A stretch of 64,000 nt of DNA. Source: Coprococcus sp. GTDB lineage: Bacteria; Bacillota; Clostridia; Lachnospirales; Lachnospiraceae. Below the pieces are notes generated by a model that saw nothing but the letters and a program-made list of their open reading frames with translations, was not told the origin of the DNA and did not search any database. The stretch is from contig JAEDGN010000002.1 in the NCBI GenBank assembly GCA_016297495.1, positions 1 to 64,000 of the forward strand, given 5' to 3'. Position 1 is the first letter of the stretch. Every line of letters starts with the position of its first letter. Below are positions 51,708 through 59,104 of this stretch, piece by piece. The position numbers and the translations under genes were made by a program.

Positions 51708-51751
51708 ATATAACAGTGAGATTTGGGCATACTATGTTTTGAGTTCATGTG

Positions 51752-51797
51752 ATTGGGGAACATATTTCATTGCATCTATCACTTTTTGTTCCCCAAT
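51752..51797. terminator. Hairpin behind the terminase scrap
   Basis: ATTGGGGAACA (51752-51762) pairs perfectly with TGTTCCCCAAT (51787-51797) around a 24-base loop with a T run. Confidence 0.45.
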
Positions 51798-51942
51798 ATG
51801 ATAGGAACTTAAAATTACTGCTAACCAAAGCTTTCGTTATTTCAAGTTTAACAACGAAAATGAAATAAAAACTGATTAGAGAAGCATCTGTCGCAAGATA
51901 GGTGCTTTTCTTACGCCCATTTTTGAAGGGAGGGTGATTCGT

Positions 51943-52011
51943 ATGGGAATTTTATCTGGAATATTCAAGGCGGGAGACTTAAATGTGCACAAAATAATGA
52001 CAGCGTATTGA
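51943..52011 (+). pseudogene. Possible N-terminal scrap of a phage portal protein
   Basis: GAAGGGAGGG lies 7-8 bases before ATG 51943. The frame starts MGILSGIFKAGD, like HK97-type portal proteins (MGxLxxxFxxRDKP), then ends at TGA after 22 residues. In tailed phages the portal gene follows the large terminase, matching the scrap 236 bases upstream. Confidence 0.4.
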
Positions 52012-52060
52012 CAATAAACGAAAAATTGCATATTATATTCTTGAACAGGAGGTGTTGCTG

Positions 52061-52333
52061 ATGGCTACAACAAATTTAAATATTCGCATGGATAAAGAAG
52101 TCAAGGATCAGGCAGAACAGATTTTTAATGAACTGGGATTAAATATGACAACTGCAGTAAATATGTTCCTGAGAACGACCATCAGGGAAAATGGCATACC
52201 ATTTGCTCTAAAGCTGGATGTGCCAAATGAGACAACAGCCGCTGCAATTCAGGAAGGAAGACGGATTGCGGCAGACAAGTCTGTGCCGGGATATACAAGT
52301 ATAGATGCACTTAAGGCGGCACTTGATATATGA
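52061..52333 (+). CDS. dinJ: RelB/DinJ-type antitoxin
   Basis: 90 residues. The ribbon-helix-helix start is NLNIRMDKEVKDQAEQIFNELGLNMTTAVNMFLRTTIRENGIPF, standard for DinJ, which binds DNA and, through its C-terminal helices, the toxin. AGGAGGTG is seven bases before ATG 52061; upstream GTG and TTG codons in frame overlap the site. ATGA couples it to the YafQ gene. The promoter probably lies in the 50 bases upstream (TTGACA at 52008, TATTATATTC at 52030). Confidence 0.9.
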   Translation: MATTNLNIRMDKEVKDQAEQIFNELGLNMTTAVNMFLRTTIRENGIPFALKLDVPNETTAAAIQEGRRIAADKSVPGYTSIDALKAALDI

Positions 52334-52611
52334 AGTATGAGATAAAATTTACCAATCAGTTTAAGAAAGATCTTAAACTGGCTAAGAAACAGAACAAAAA
52401 TCTGGATAAACTGTTTGAAGTTGTGAATATTCTGGCATCTGGTGGAAAGCTGGGGGCAAGGTATCGAGATCATGAATTGACAGGAAATTACAGAGGGACA
52501 AGAGAATGTCATGTTGAACCTGATTGGCTATTGATTTATGAGATAAGGGATCAGGTGCTTGTTCTTATGCTTTATCGCCTGGGATCTCATTCTGAACTTT
52601 TTAAGAAATAG
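52330..52611 (+). CDS. yafQ: YafQ/RelE-type mRNA interferase toxin
   Basis: 93 residues. KYEIKFTNQFKKDLKLAKKQNKNLDKLFEVV opens the YafQ fold. Catalytic-region features are RDHELTGNYRGTRECHVEPDWLLIYEI with His residues and LYRLGSHSELF at the end. It cleaves ribosome-bound mRNA and is held by DinJ. The start overlaps the antitoxin stop. A very strong palindrome follows. Confidence 0.9.
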   Translation: MKYEIKFTNQFKKDLKLAKKQNKNLDKLFEVVNILASGGKLGARYRDHELTGNYRGTRECHVEPDWLLIYEIRDQVLVLMLYRLGSHSELFKK

Positions 52612-52627
52612 TGTAAAAAGTTATAAG

Positions 52628-52682
52628 AGGACAATCAATGCAGCCTATCTGTCTGATGTGGATAGGCTGCATTGATTGTCCT
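52628..52682. repeat. Perfect 22-bp inverted repeat after the toxin
   Basis: AGGACAATCAATGCAG plus CCTATC (52628-52649) mirrors GATAGG plus CTGCATTGATTGTCCT (52661-52682) with an 11-base loop; the flanks AAAAGTT / AACTTTT extend it imperfectly. It may be a terminator or an eroded MITE-like element. Confidence 0.6.
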
Positions 52683-52781
52683 AAAACTTTTCCTGCCAGT
52701 GTCCATCCGCTGATGCCGCCTGCGATAACCTGACCGCTCCTTTTTTTGCTGCAATATTGAATTTTTAAGGTACAGCACACT

Positions 52782-53160
52782 TTATCGGTGTGGGAAGTTT
52801 GGGTTCATAAGAGAAGAGGCAAAGTCCCGTGCATGCATTTTTTTTCTTTATTCATAAATGGCTCTTTAAGGTTTCTTTGCCTTTCTGCAAGTATACCCGC
52901 CCAGACGAGGCCACAGTGTTTGCAGTATCGTTTCATCATTTCTTCAAAAAGATCGGTTCCCTTTTCGATAGGATAACCGCAGGTTGTAATAAGTGCAAGG
53001 CGTTTACCTTTAAAAAGTACCGGCCCATGGGAATCATCTCCGTAAAATTTACAGGATGCGTAACAGGAACGGTCAATTACCGCCTTTACCGGTGCAGGCG
53101 CGGCAGCCGGCAATATTTTTTTCGTAAACATCAAAATAATCGATAACCGTATCTTTTTTC
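52782..53160 (-). pseudogene. Flavodoxin-fold FMN reductase relic with internal deletion and frameshift
   Basis: On the minus strand one frame reads KKDTVIDYFDVYEKNIAGCRACTGKGGN and stops; another carries on with APVKAVIDRSCYASCKFYGDDSHG, LALITTCGYPIEKGTDLFEE and KHCGLVWAGIL. These are the early and late parts of one NAD(P)H-dependent flavodoxin-family reductase; about 60 middle residues are deleted. A second frame slip in a run of eight A's near 52850 changes the tail (MHARDFASSL in the other frame). The N-terminal third is missing, replaced by an AraC scrap. Confidence 0.6.
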
Positions 53161-53223
53161 AGACTGTTCAAAAGGGAAATTGGTATGAGTCCGAGGGAGT
53201 ATAAGAAGATGGTAAATAAATAA
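53149..53223 (+). pseudogene. 3' scrap of an AraC-type regulator
   Basis: Plus frame VSFFRLFKREIGMSPREYKKM ending VNK-stop at 53223. FxRLFKxExGMSPxEY is the last helix-turn-helix of AraC proteins. The rest of the gene is gone. It abuts the flavodoxin relic on the opposite strand, so both probably lost material in one rearrangement. Confidence 0.55.
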
Positions 53224-53234
53224 ACCGGAATCTC

Positions 53235-53289
53235 TTGCAACATATCGAATATCGATATATAATATAATTAGAAATATCGATATTCGATA
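53235..53289 (+). promoter_or_regulatory. PadR promoter with embedded operator arms
   Basis: -35 TTGCAA (53235-53240), 17-base spacer, -10 TATAAT (53258-53263; a second TATAAT at 53263-53268). TATCGAATATCGATA (53243-53257) fills the spacer and its exact reverse complement lies at 53275-53289, just beyond the -10. A dimeric repressor on these arms would cover the promoter. Confidence 0.65.
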
Positions 53290-53307
53290 AAAAGAGAGGG
53301 TGATGAT

Positions 53308-53667
53308 ATGCCAAGGGAAAAACTACAGACATTGACGGAGCAGATGTTTTATGTGCTGTTATGCCTGCGTCAGGAATGCTGCGGAATGGATATCATGGAA
53401 GCTGTGCAGCAGATGACCAATGGCAGGATCAGTATAGGACCGGGAACTCTGTATCATCTGCTGGATCAGTTTCAGGAGGAAGGAATGATTAGGGAGACGA
53501 AAACGGAAGGCCGGAGAAAAAGCTATATTATATCAGACAAAGGACAGCAGCGGCTGGATGAAGCGTATCATAGATTGTGTATGCAGGCGGCAGATTATGA
53601 GCGGATGACTGGAGGTGCGTATCATGAAAAAAGAGAGGTACCGTTGGGAGCCTTATCTCCTGTTTGA
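53308..53667 (+). CDS. PadR family transcriptional regulator
   Basis: 119 residues. Winged helix-turn-helix: LTEQMFYVLLCLRQECCGMDIMEAVQQMTNGRISIGPGTLYHLLDQFQEEGMI and wing KSYIISDKGQQRL. GAGAGGGTGATGAT precedes ATG 53308. A perfect 15-bp inverted repeat around its promoter strongly suggests autorepression. It shares about 44 bases with the next gene, a common PadR-plus-DUF2812 arrangement. Confidence 0.93.
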   Translation: MPREKLQTLTEQMFYVLLCLRQECCGMDIMEAVQQMTNGRISIGPGTLYHLLDQFQEEGMIRETKTEGRRKSYIISDKGQQRLDEAYHRLCMQAADYERMTGGAYHEKREVPLGALSPV

Positions 53668-54469
53668 TTATGCGGGAGTGGAGAAGCATCTGTCAGCCAT
53701 GGCGGCAAAGGGATGGCAACTTGAAAGCATTGGAGATTGTCTGTGGAAATATCGAAAGGAAGATCCGGCAGAGGTGCGCTATGAGGTGACCTATATAGAG
53801 AATGCCGCAGATGAGAATGAGATGCTGATTCGTGAACAGATAGCATTGATCGAAATGTGCGCCTCCAGTGGGTGGCAGTGGGTTACGGACTGGGAGCAGA
53901 TGCAGATTTTCTGTTCGAAGAGTGGACATCTCCTGCCTATTGAAACAGATGAAACGGTTCGGCTGGCGGTCATCAGCCGTTCTATGGAGAGGTCTTTTGT
54001 ACCGAAGCAGATGGTATTTATCCTGTTCATATTATACACTGCTATTCTATTGCGGTGTTTTTGGGAGGGCGGAGGTTTTGAAGGATTCAGTGCGGCCATG
54101 GGAGGCTGTTTTTTGTTTTGTATACTGGGAACCGGATTAATGACTGTTTCATGCCTGACGAATCTGGGTGGTTACTTGCTATGGAAAAAACTATCTGCTT
54201 TTTCTGTCAGTCATGGCGGCAAATGTGCGGAAAACAAGGTTTACCATATATATCCCCGTATATTGAATGTGGCAGGATTTTTATTTTTATTCATTTCTCT
54301 GGTGCTATTGTTTGCGGACAGTTATATGAAGAATCTGTTCCATGTCGGTAATATCCTTATAGGGCTTCTATACATTGCCGGTATTATCGGAGGATGGCTG
54401 AGACGATGTAAAATACGGAAAAAGCGTCATGAGGATTATGTGAAACTTTATGTAAGTAGACAGACATAG
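53624..54469 (+). CDS. DUF2812 membrane protein
   Basis: About 281 residues. The N-terminal soluble domain is the DUF2812 pattern: LFDYAGVEKHLSAMAAKGWQLESI and WKYRKEDPAEVRYEVTYI, with the WQWVTDWEQMQIF end. Four membrane spans follow (about 127-145, 160-180, 220-238 and 245-262). GGAGGTG lies eight bases ahead of ATG 53624; the earlier GTG overlaps it. Function unknown; it is always beside PadR, which presumably controls it. A terminator follows. Confidence 0.88.
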   Translation: MKKERYRWEPYLLFDYAGVEKHLSAMAAKGWQLESIGDCLWKYRKEDPAEVRYEVTYIENAADENEMLIREQIALIEMCASSGWQWVTDWEQMQIFCSKSGHLLPIETDETVRLAVISRSMERSFVPKQMVFILFILYTAILLRCFWEGGGFEGFSAAMGGCFLFCILGTGLMTVSCLTNLGGYLLWKKLSAFSVSHGGKCAENKVYHIYPRILNVAGFLFLFISLVLLFADSYMKNLFHVGNILIGLLYIAGIIGGWLRRCKIRKKRHEDYVKLYVSRQT

Positions 54470-54471
54470 AC

Positions 54472-54518
54472 AAAAAGGCAATACAGAAACTGAAAGATGT
54501 TTTCTGCATTGCCTTTTT
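54472..54518 (+). terminator. Terminator after the PadR operon
   Basis: AAAAAGGCAAT and CAGAAA pair with TTTCTG and ATTGCCTTTTT around a short loop with one mismatch. Confidence 0.75.
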
Positions 54519-54551
54519 ATGGTAAATAGTTAATTTAAAAAAATCAAAAAA

Positions 54552-54594
54552 ATAGCACTCACCTATTGACAGTGCTAACAATAAGTGTTATATT
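54552..54594 (+). promoter_or_regulatory. CIRCE-type operator with embedded promoter for the hsp20 genes
   Basis: ATAGCACTC-N9-CAGTGCTAA (54552-54578) has one mismatch in each half to the HrcA consensus TTAGCACTC-N9-GAGTGCTAA. Inside it is TTGACA (54566-54571), 17 bases before TATATT (54589-54594). HrcA binding would cover the -35. Confidence 0.8.
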
Positions 54595-54719
54595 ACATAT
54601 AGAACAAAGGAAGGGAAGCAAAAGGAAGATGAAAAGATAAACTTCTGAGTTCCCCGTAACCTCAGTTCCAAAAACATGGTAACCGACATAATTGTAATAT
54701 TGAAAAGGAGCGATGATTT

Positions 54720-55139
54720 ATGTTAATGCCTAGTATTTTTGGAGAAAGCTTATTGGATGACTTTTTTGATGATTCTTTCAGACGATTCAATTCAGGAGAA
54801 CTGATGAGAACGGATATTAAGGAAACAGATTAGGGATACGAACTGACCATGAACATGCCGGGTGTCCGTAAGGAAGATGTGAAGGCTGAACTGAAGGATG
54901 GTTATCTGACCATAGGTGCCAGTGTCAATAAGAATAATGACCAGAAGGATCAGGAAGGCCGTTATATCAGACGTGAACGCTACAGCGGTTCCTGCAGCAG
55001 AAGCTTCTATGTTGGAGAGGATGTCAAGCAGGAAGATATTAAGGCTAGATTTGAAGACGGCACATTGAAGCTGGCTGTTCCGAAGAAGGAAGCGAAGCCG
55101 GCTGTAGAAGAGAAGAAGTATATTTCCATCGAAGGTTAA
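54720..55139 (+). pseudogene. Hsp20 small heat-shock gene with in-frame TAG
   Basis: The frame from ATG 54720 (AAAAGGAG before it) reads MLMPSIFGESLLDDFFDDSF, then MRTDIKETD, a TAG at 54831-54833, then GYELTMNMPGVRKEDVKAELKDGYL and so on to EEKKYISIEG at 55139. One protein of about 139 residues, all in one frame, broken only by the amber codon 38. The expected residue there is probably Asp or Gln (CAG to TAG is one change). An in-frame ATG 54849 could restart translation past the stop, but with no ribosome site. Shares its promoter type with clpB. Confidence 0.75.
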
Positions 55140-55336
55140 GGCAGGCGGCCGGCCTGCCTGGCCGGCTGAAGCCGATTATTAATAATACCAGATAAGAAAA
55201 CATAATATTTGAAAATAAGCGCGGCGGCCTGAGGCCAAAGCGCATAACATAGATACCCTGTATGGACAGGGATATAGAGAGATAGAGAATATTTTTATAT
55301 AAGTGGTTGTAACACCATAGTAAAGGAGCGATTCAT

Positions 55337-55798
55337 ATGTTAAGAAACAGTTTATTCGGTGAAGATTTATTTGATGAATTTTTTAATGATTTTCCGTTTT
55401 ACGGCAATAGAGATGCGAAGAAGGTTCAGAAACAGGTGTATGGTCACAGAGCGAATGATATGATGAAGACTGACATCAGAGAGAAGAATGATGCGTATGT
55501 CCTTGAGATCGATCTGCCGGGATTCAAGAAGGATCAGATTAAGGTTGCCCTTGAGAACGGATATCTGACAGTCAGTGCTGCCAGAGGACTGGACAAGGAT
55601 GAACAGAATAAGGAAGATGGCCGTTATATCAGGCGTGAACGTTATGCAGGTGCCTGTGAGAGGACCTTCTATATCGGGGATACCATCAGACAGGAGGATA
55701 TCAGGGCAGAATTTGCTCATGGTATTCTTACATTAACTGTTCCAAAGAAGAGCGCAAAAGCTGTTGAAGAGAATAAGTACATTTCCATTGAGGGATAA
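55337..55798 (+). CDS. Hsp20/alpha-crystallin family small heat-shock protein
   Basis: 153 residues. The alpha-crystallin domain runs from DAYVLEIDLPGFKKDQIKV to GILTLTVPKK, with GRYIRRERY and a conserved C-terminal ISIEG tail. It prevents aggregation of unfolded proteins in an ATP-independent way. TAAAGGAGCGATTCAT precedes ATG 55337, nearly the same leader as the broken paralog upstream. Likely on one HrcA-controlled transcript with it; a GC-rich hairpin near 55140-55170 in between could reduce read-through. Confidence 0.93.
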   Translation: MLRNSLFGEDLFDEFFNDFPFYGNRDAKKVQKQVYGHRANDMMKTDIREKNDAYVLEIDLPGFKKDQIKVALENGYLTVSAARGLDKDEQNKEDGRYIRRERYAGACERTFYIGDTIRQEDIRAEFAHGILTLTVPKKSAKAVEENKYISIEG

Positions 55799-55837
55799 TT
55801 GAGTGTGGTTAGGTAAGATAATATGGTAAAATACAAT

Positions 55838-55877
55838 ACGCTGCAGAATCTGTAATGACAGATTCTGCAGCGTTTTT
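55838..55877 (+). terminator. Strong terminator after hsp20
   Basis: A perfect 16-bp stem ACGCTGCAGAATCTGT / ACAGATTCTGCAGCGT with an AATG loop and a T run. Confidence 0.9.
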
Positions 55878-56025
55878 GATAATATGTTTATTCCTGTTTT
55901 GGTTTCTGGATGATACGTTGTATGCGGACATTTGTGTACGGATTGAATGTTGTGTCAATTGATGACACTTTTCTTATATGATAAAATTAATTTATCATAT
56001 AAATCTCAAAGACAGGAGGGGTTTG

Positions 56026-56604
56026 ATGGAGACAAGAGAGGCTATTTTGACAAGAAGAAGTATACGTTTATATCAGGACAGAGCAATCAGTGAGGAGGAT
56101 CTGAAAGAAATACTGGATGCCGGCACCTATGCACCTTCCGCCGTTAATCTGCAGCCGTGGTATTTTGTGGCGATACAGGATAAAGGGGAGATGGAGAAAC
56201 TTTATCAGATCATGGGAGATGTTTCGACAAAAATCGAGCCTGAACTGAGAGAAAGATTTGCACGTAATCCGGAGGTAGTGAGCGAGACAACCGGTTTTAT
56301 TAGAAAACTGGGTGGCGCACCGGTATGTATATTGGCTTTTCAGCTGAAACCGGATTATGGAAAACGGCCGGAAACCATTATTCAGAGTGTAGCTGCAGCG
56401 ATCGAGAATATGCTTCTGGCTGCAACAGATAAAGGTATTGGAAGCTGTTGGCTGACAGCCCCGCTGGAAGTTGATGCCTCTGAAATATTGCGGGAAACCT
56501 TTGCACCGGAGTGTGGTAATCTGTTGGCTGTGATTACATTGGGTTATCCGGCACAGAATCCGAAGACACCGCCGAGAAAGAACGGACGATATATTATTAA
56601 GTAG
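56026..56604 (+). CDS. Nitroreductase family protein
   Basis: About 192 residues. It opens ETREAILTRRSIRLYQD, the FMN-binding Arg pair, with TYAPSAVNLQPWYFV and ATDKGIGSCWLT, the family blocks. The FMN enzyme passes electrons from NAD(P)H to nitro or quinone compounds. GACAGGAGGGG is before ATG 56026; the ATG at 55978 has no site. A hairpin follows at 56655. Confidence 0.92.
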   Translation: METREAILTRRSIRLYQDRAISEEDLKEILDAGTYAPSAVNLQPWYFVAIQDKGEMEKLYQIMGDVSTKIEPELRERFARNPEVVSETTGFIRKLGGAPVCILAFQLKPDYGKRPETIIQSVAAAIENMLLAATDKGIGSCWLTAPLEVDASEILRETFAPECGNLLAVITLGYPAQNPKTPPRKNGRYIIK

Positions 56605-56654
56605 AAGGAATATAATGACAGCTATATCTGATATAGTATTTTATAGTAAGAAAA

Positions 56655-56680
56655 GGGGCTGTCAGTTTGCTGACAGCCCC
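56655..56680. terminator. Terminator between nitroreductase and DUF3887 genes
   Basis: A perfect 11-bp stem GGGGCTGTCAG / CTGACAGCCCC with a TTTG loop, between converging genes; adjacent A's on one side give T's for the minus strand. Confidence 0.75.
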
Positions 56681-56686
56681 AGTCGT

Positions 56687-57097
56687 TTAGATAGTGAACT
56701 GGACAAGGTTCATGTTTTCATCATAGGCAACGGTATACTGAATGTCGCCATTCTCATGTTTGCAGATGACAACGGCAACGGCATAATTGGTGCCATTCTG
56801 TTCCTGACCAATGATGGCGATTTTCCCGAATTCTTTAAATGCCCCCTTTTCATTTAGTGTACCCAGATAAGCTGTGTAGGCATCTTCGGTGACGGCTGAC
56901 TGGTATTCCGGTGCAAAGCGGGCCTGCCATCCTTCAAAATCATTGGATTCGGCCAGTGTAATATCGGCCAGAGCCTGCTGTTTCACCGTTTCCTCATCAA
57001 ATGTATCCGCCAGCTTGTTTTTGCTGCATCCGGCCAGCAGACCGGTCAAAAGGATGAGTGTCAATAGAGATGTTAATAATCGGATTGTTCTTTTCAT
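56687..57097 (-). CDS. DUF3887 lipoprotein
   Basis: 136 residues. Type II signal peptide LLTSLLTLILLTGLLAGCSK, Cys at residue 24. The mature domain (about 30-136) has the DUF3887 pattern FEGWQARFAPEYQSAVT, AYLGTLNEKGAFKEFGKI and beta strands VAVVICKHENGDIQYTVAYDENM. An anchored outside protein of unknown role, often beside CPBP/YhfC-type intramembrane proteases, as here. The next gene starts 19 bases upstream on the same strand. Confidence 0.88.
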   Translation of the reverse strand: MKRTIRLLTSLLTLILLTGLLAGCSKNKLADTFDEETVKQQALADITLAESNDFEGWQARFAPEYQSAVTEDAYTAYLGTLNEKGAFKEFGKIAIIGQEQNGTNYAVAVVICKHENGDIQYTVAYDENMNLVQFTI

Positions 57098-57115
57098 GAT
57101 TCATTACCTCCCATA

Positions 57116-57766
57116 TTAAATTTTTTTTTTGCTTTTTACGACAAAAATCATGAATAAGATGCCTTCTATTGTGATTAAACCTTCCACGATCCAGATGTTT
57201 CCTATAATAAGAAGAAAATCTATAATGGTGTGAAGGGCGATGGCCAGTGCCAGATAATGTTTCCTGCCGGTTTTTATGCTATAGAGGACGATCATACTGA
57301 GACCGATCTGTACCATCATGCTGAAAATACGTTCCCAGGCTCCCAGAACAGCATCAGAGCCGAGCTGTCCCTGACACAGGGAAGGAAGCACGTAGACGAC
57401 GAAGATCCATGCGGCCTCAATGCCGCCATGACCGATGCCGTAGGCAACACCGTCTATCCATGCAGTATGTTTTTTTCGAAAGATTTTCAGGCCTATATAG
57501 CGGGCAGATTCTTCGAAAAGACCGGCTGTAAAACCCATCACCAGATAATACAGGATGAGACTTGTGTAGGGCAGCAGTGCGAACCATGTACTGTGCTGAC
57601 CTATGAGCCTTAGCAGCGGTATACGGATCAGTGGCTGCGAGATCAGGAAGCATAATGCACCTGTTATAAATGTTGTAAAGGTTCCGTCATGTCTGTGCAG
57701 AAAGTAAATGGCAGCTGCGACGGGAATGCCGGCACAGACGGCAACGGAGATGATGGATGGCAGCAT
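57116..57766 (-). CDS. YhfC family intramembrane protease
   Basis: 216 residues with seven to eight membrane spans. Motifs: GFTAGLFEESARYIGLKI (EExxR, glutamic-type active site) and GIGHGGIEAAWIF with paired His. These match the YhfC/CPBP-like group, thought to cleave membrane proteins or modify lipids. It sits between a DUF3887 lipoprotein and a GHKL sensor kinase, all minus strand, a stress-sensor style neighbourhood. Function inferred from family. Confidence 0.85.
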   Translation of the reverse strand: MLPSIISVAVCAGIPVAAAIYFLHRHDGTFTTFITGALCFLISQPLIRIPLLRLIGQHSTWFALLPYTSLILYYLVMGFTAGLFEESARYIGLKIFRKKHTAWIDGVAYGIGHGGIEAAWIFVVYVLPSLCQGQLGSDAVLGAWERIFSMMVQIGLSMIVLYSIKTGRKHYLALAIALHTIIDFLLIIGNIWIVEGLITIEGILFMIFVVKSKKKI

Positions 57767-57770
57767 AGGT

Positions 57771-59090
57771 TCACTCCTTTCCGGGGATAATTAAATTGAT
57801 ACAATATTCTTTTTCTGTTTCGCTTTGCTCAAGGCTGCCGTGATATTTGCTGAGGGCCTGACGGACATTAACAAGACCAAGGCCCATATGAGAGCCTTCT
57901 TTTTGTTTGCGGGCCCTGTCCTCTGTCGGGTCAGAGCGTTTTTCTTGTGCAGAAGCTCTGGCATTACGGATCTGAATCACCCTGAAATCCTGAACGGTGT
58001 CGATTTTTATCTGCAGCCAGCCATTATCGACGGAATTAGCCGATTCAATGGCATTATCCAGCAGGTTGGCAAAGATAGTGGTGATATCCATATCCTCCAG
58101 ATCGTCAAAATTCGCATCTCCGATTTCTGCCGTAACTTTAATGCCATCGGCCTGAGCCTGTGAGAGCTTTTCGTTGAGGATAATATTGAGCATATGATTG
58201 GAACTGTAATATTTTTCTCCCATCACATTAATCATATGGTAGAGATTTTTCACATAATGATCGCCGGCCTGCCGGTCCTTGTCTTCGTAAAGCTGTTCAA
58301 CGGCCTGAAGATGATTTTTCATATCATGGAGAATCTTCCTTGATTCACGGTATTTGCGTTCCAGTTCCTCATAGTGGCGGTACTGCAGCTCATTCTGAAT
58401 GTCTGCCATTTTTTTCTCCTGTTCCAGTTTGTTGACCCGGAAGAGATACCGGAATAAATATAAAAAATAAATGTTCAGCAGCAATAATGCGATAATATTG
58501 CCGGCCATCAGCCAGAGACCGTGGAGCTGGACATACACCATACACATCTGGGTCATTGAGTAGAGAAAAAACACTGAAAATACAGGCAGTACCAGTACGG
58601 TCACGGTCTGACGAAAGGTCAGAGTACCTTCGCTGTGGGCTTTTTTCCAGGTGATCATGGCAATGGCCAGGGGAATCATGATGAGCAGCTTAAGTATCAT
58701 TGCCGCACTTCCGACACAGGCCATATTCGGGAAAACGGACAGGTCCGTATAGTGCAGGATGATATTAAAAATAAAAATTCCGCATTCCATTCCGAGAATC
58801 AGTACCACTGAAAATAAAATATCCAGTATGAGCGGCAATGGTTTCCTGTGAAAAAGCAGAAAACCGAGGATGGCCGTTATGATGATCTGCAGGAGAACAG
58901 TCAGCCAGTTTTCAGGGAGGAAAACAGCGCCGATATAGTAGCACACAGAGACTGCAGCAAAGGCAACTGCATAGTACCATTTCGGCAGATAAACGGTTCG
59001 GCTGTTGACTTTCATGAAGTAAAATGTGGCTGTCCATATAAAAAGCATTTCAAATATGGAAAGCAGTAAATTGCTGATGGCCCAGAACAT
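57771..59090 (-). CDS. GHKL-domain sensor histidine kinase (AgrC-like)
   Basis: 439 residues. About six membrane spans fill residues 1-220; the cytoplasmic part has a short coiled coil (KLEQEKKMADIQNELQYRHYEELERKY), the phospho-His in ILHDMKNHLQAVEQLYE, N-box ANLLDNAIESA and G-box GLGLVNVRQAL. It should phosphorylate the LytTR response regulator encoded next to it upstream. No Agr peptide or AgrB is seen, so the stimulus is unknown. Confidence 0.92.
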   Translation of the reverse strand: MFWAISNLLLSIFEMLFIWTATFYFMKVNSRTVYLPKWYYAVAFAAVSVCYYIGAVFLPENWLTVLLQIIITAILGFLLFHRKPLPLILDILFSVVLILGMECGIFIFNIILHYTDLSVFPNMACVGSAAMILKLLIMIPLAIAMITWKKAHSEGTLTFRQTVTVLVLPVFSVFFLYSMTQMCMVYVQLHGLWLMAGNIIALLLLNIYFLYLFRYLFRVNKLEQEKKMADIQNELQYRHYEELERKYRESRKILHDMKNHLQAVEQLYEDKDRQAGDHYVKNLYHMINVMGEKYYSSNHMLNIILNEKLSQAQADGIKVTAEIGDANFDDLEDMDITTIFANLLDNAIESANSVDNGWLQIKIDTVQDFRVIQIRNARASAQEKRSDPTEDRARKQKEGSHMGLGLVNVRQALSKYHGSLEQSETEKEYCINLIIPGKE

Positions 59091-59104
59091 GATCCACCTC
59101 GTTT

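Noticed and set aside
54831..54833. TAG in hsp20 as a pyrrolysine codon
   Set aside because: No pyrrolysine system is visible in the window and Hsp20 has no known use for this residue; a simple nonsense change is more likely.
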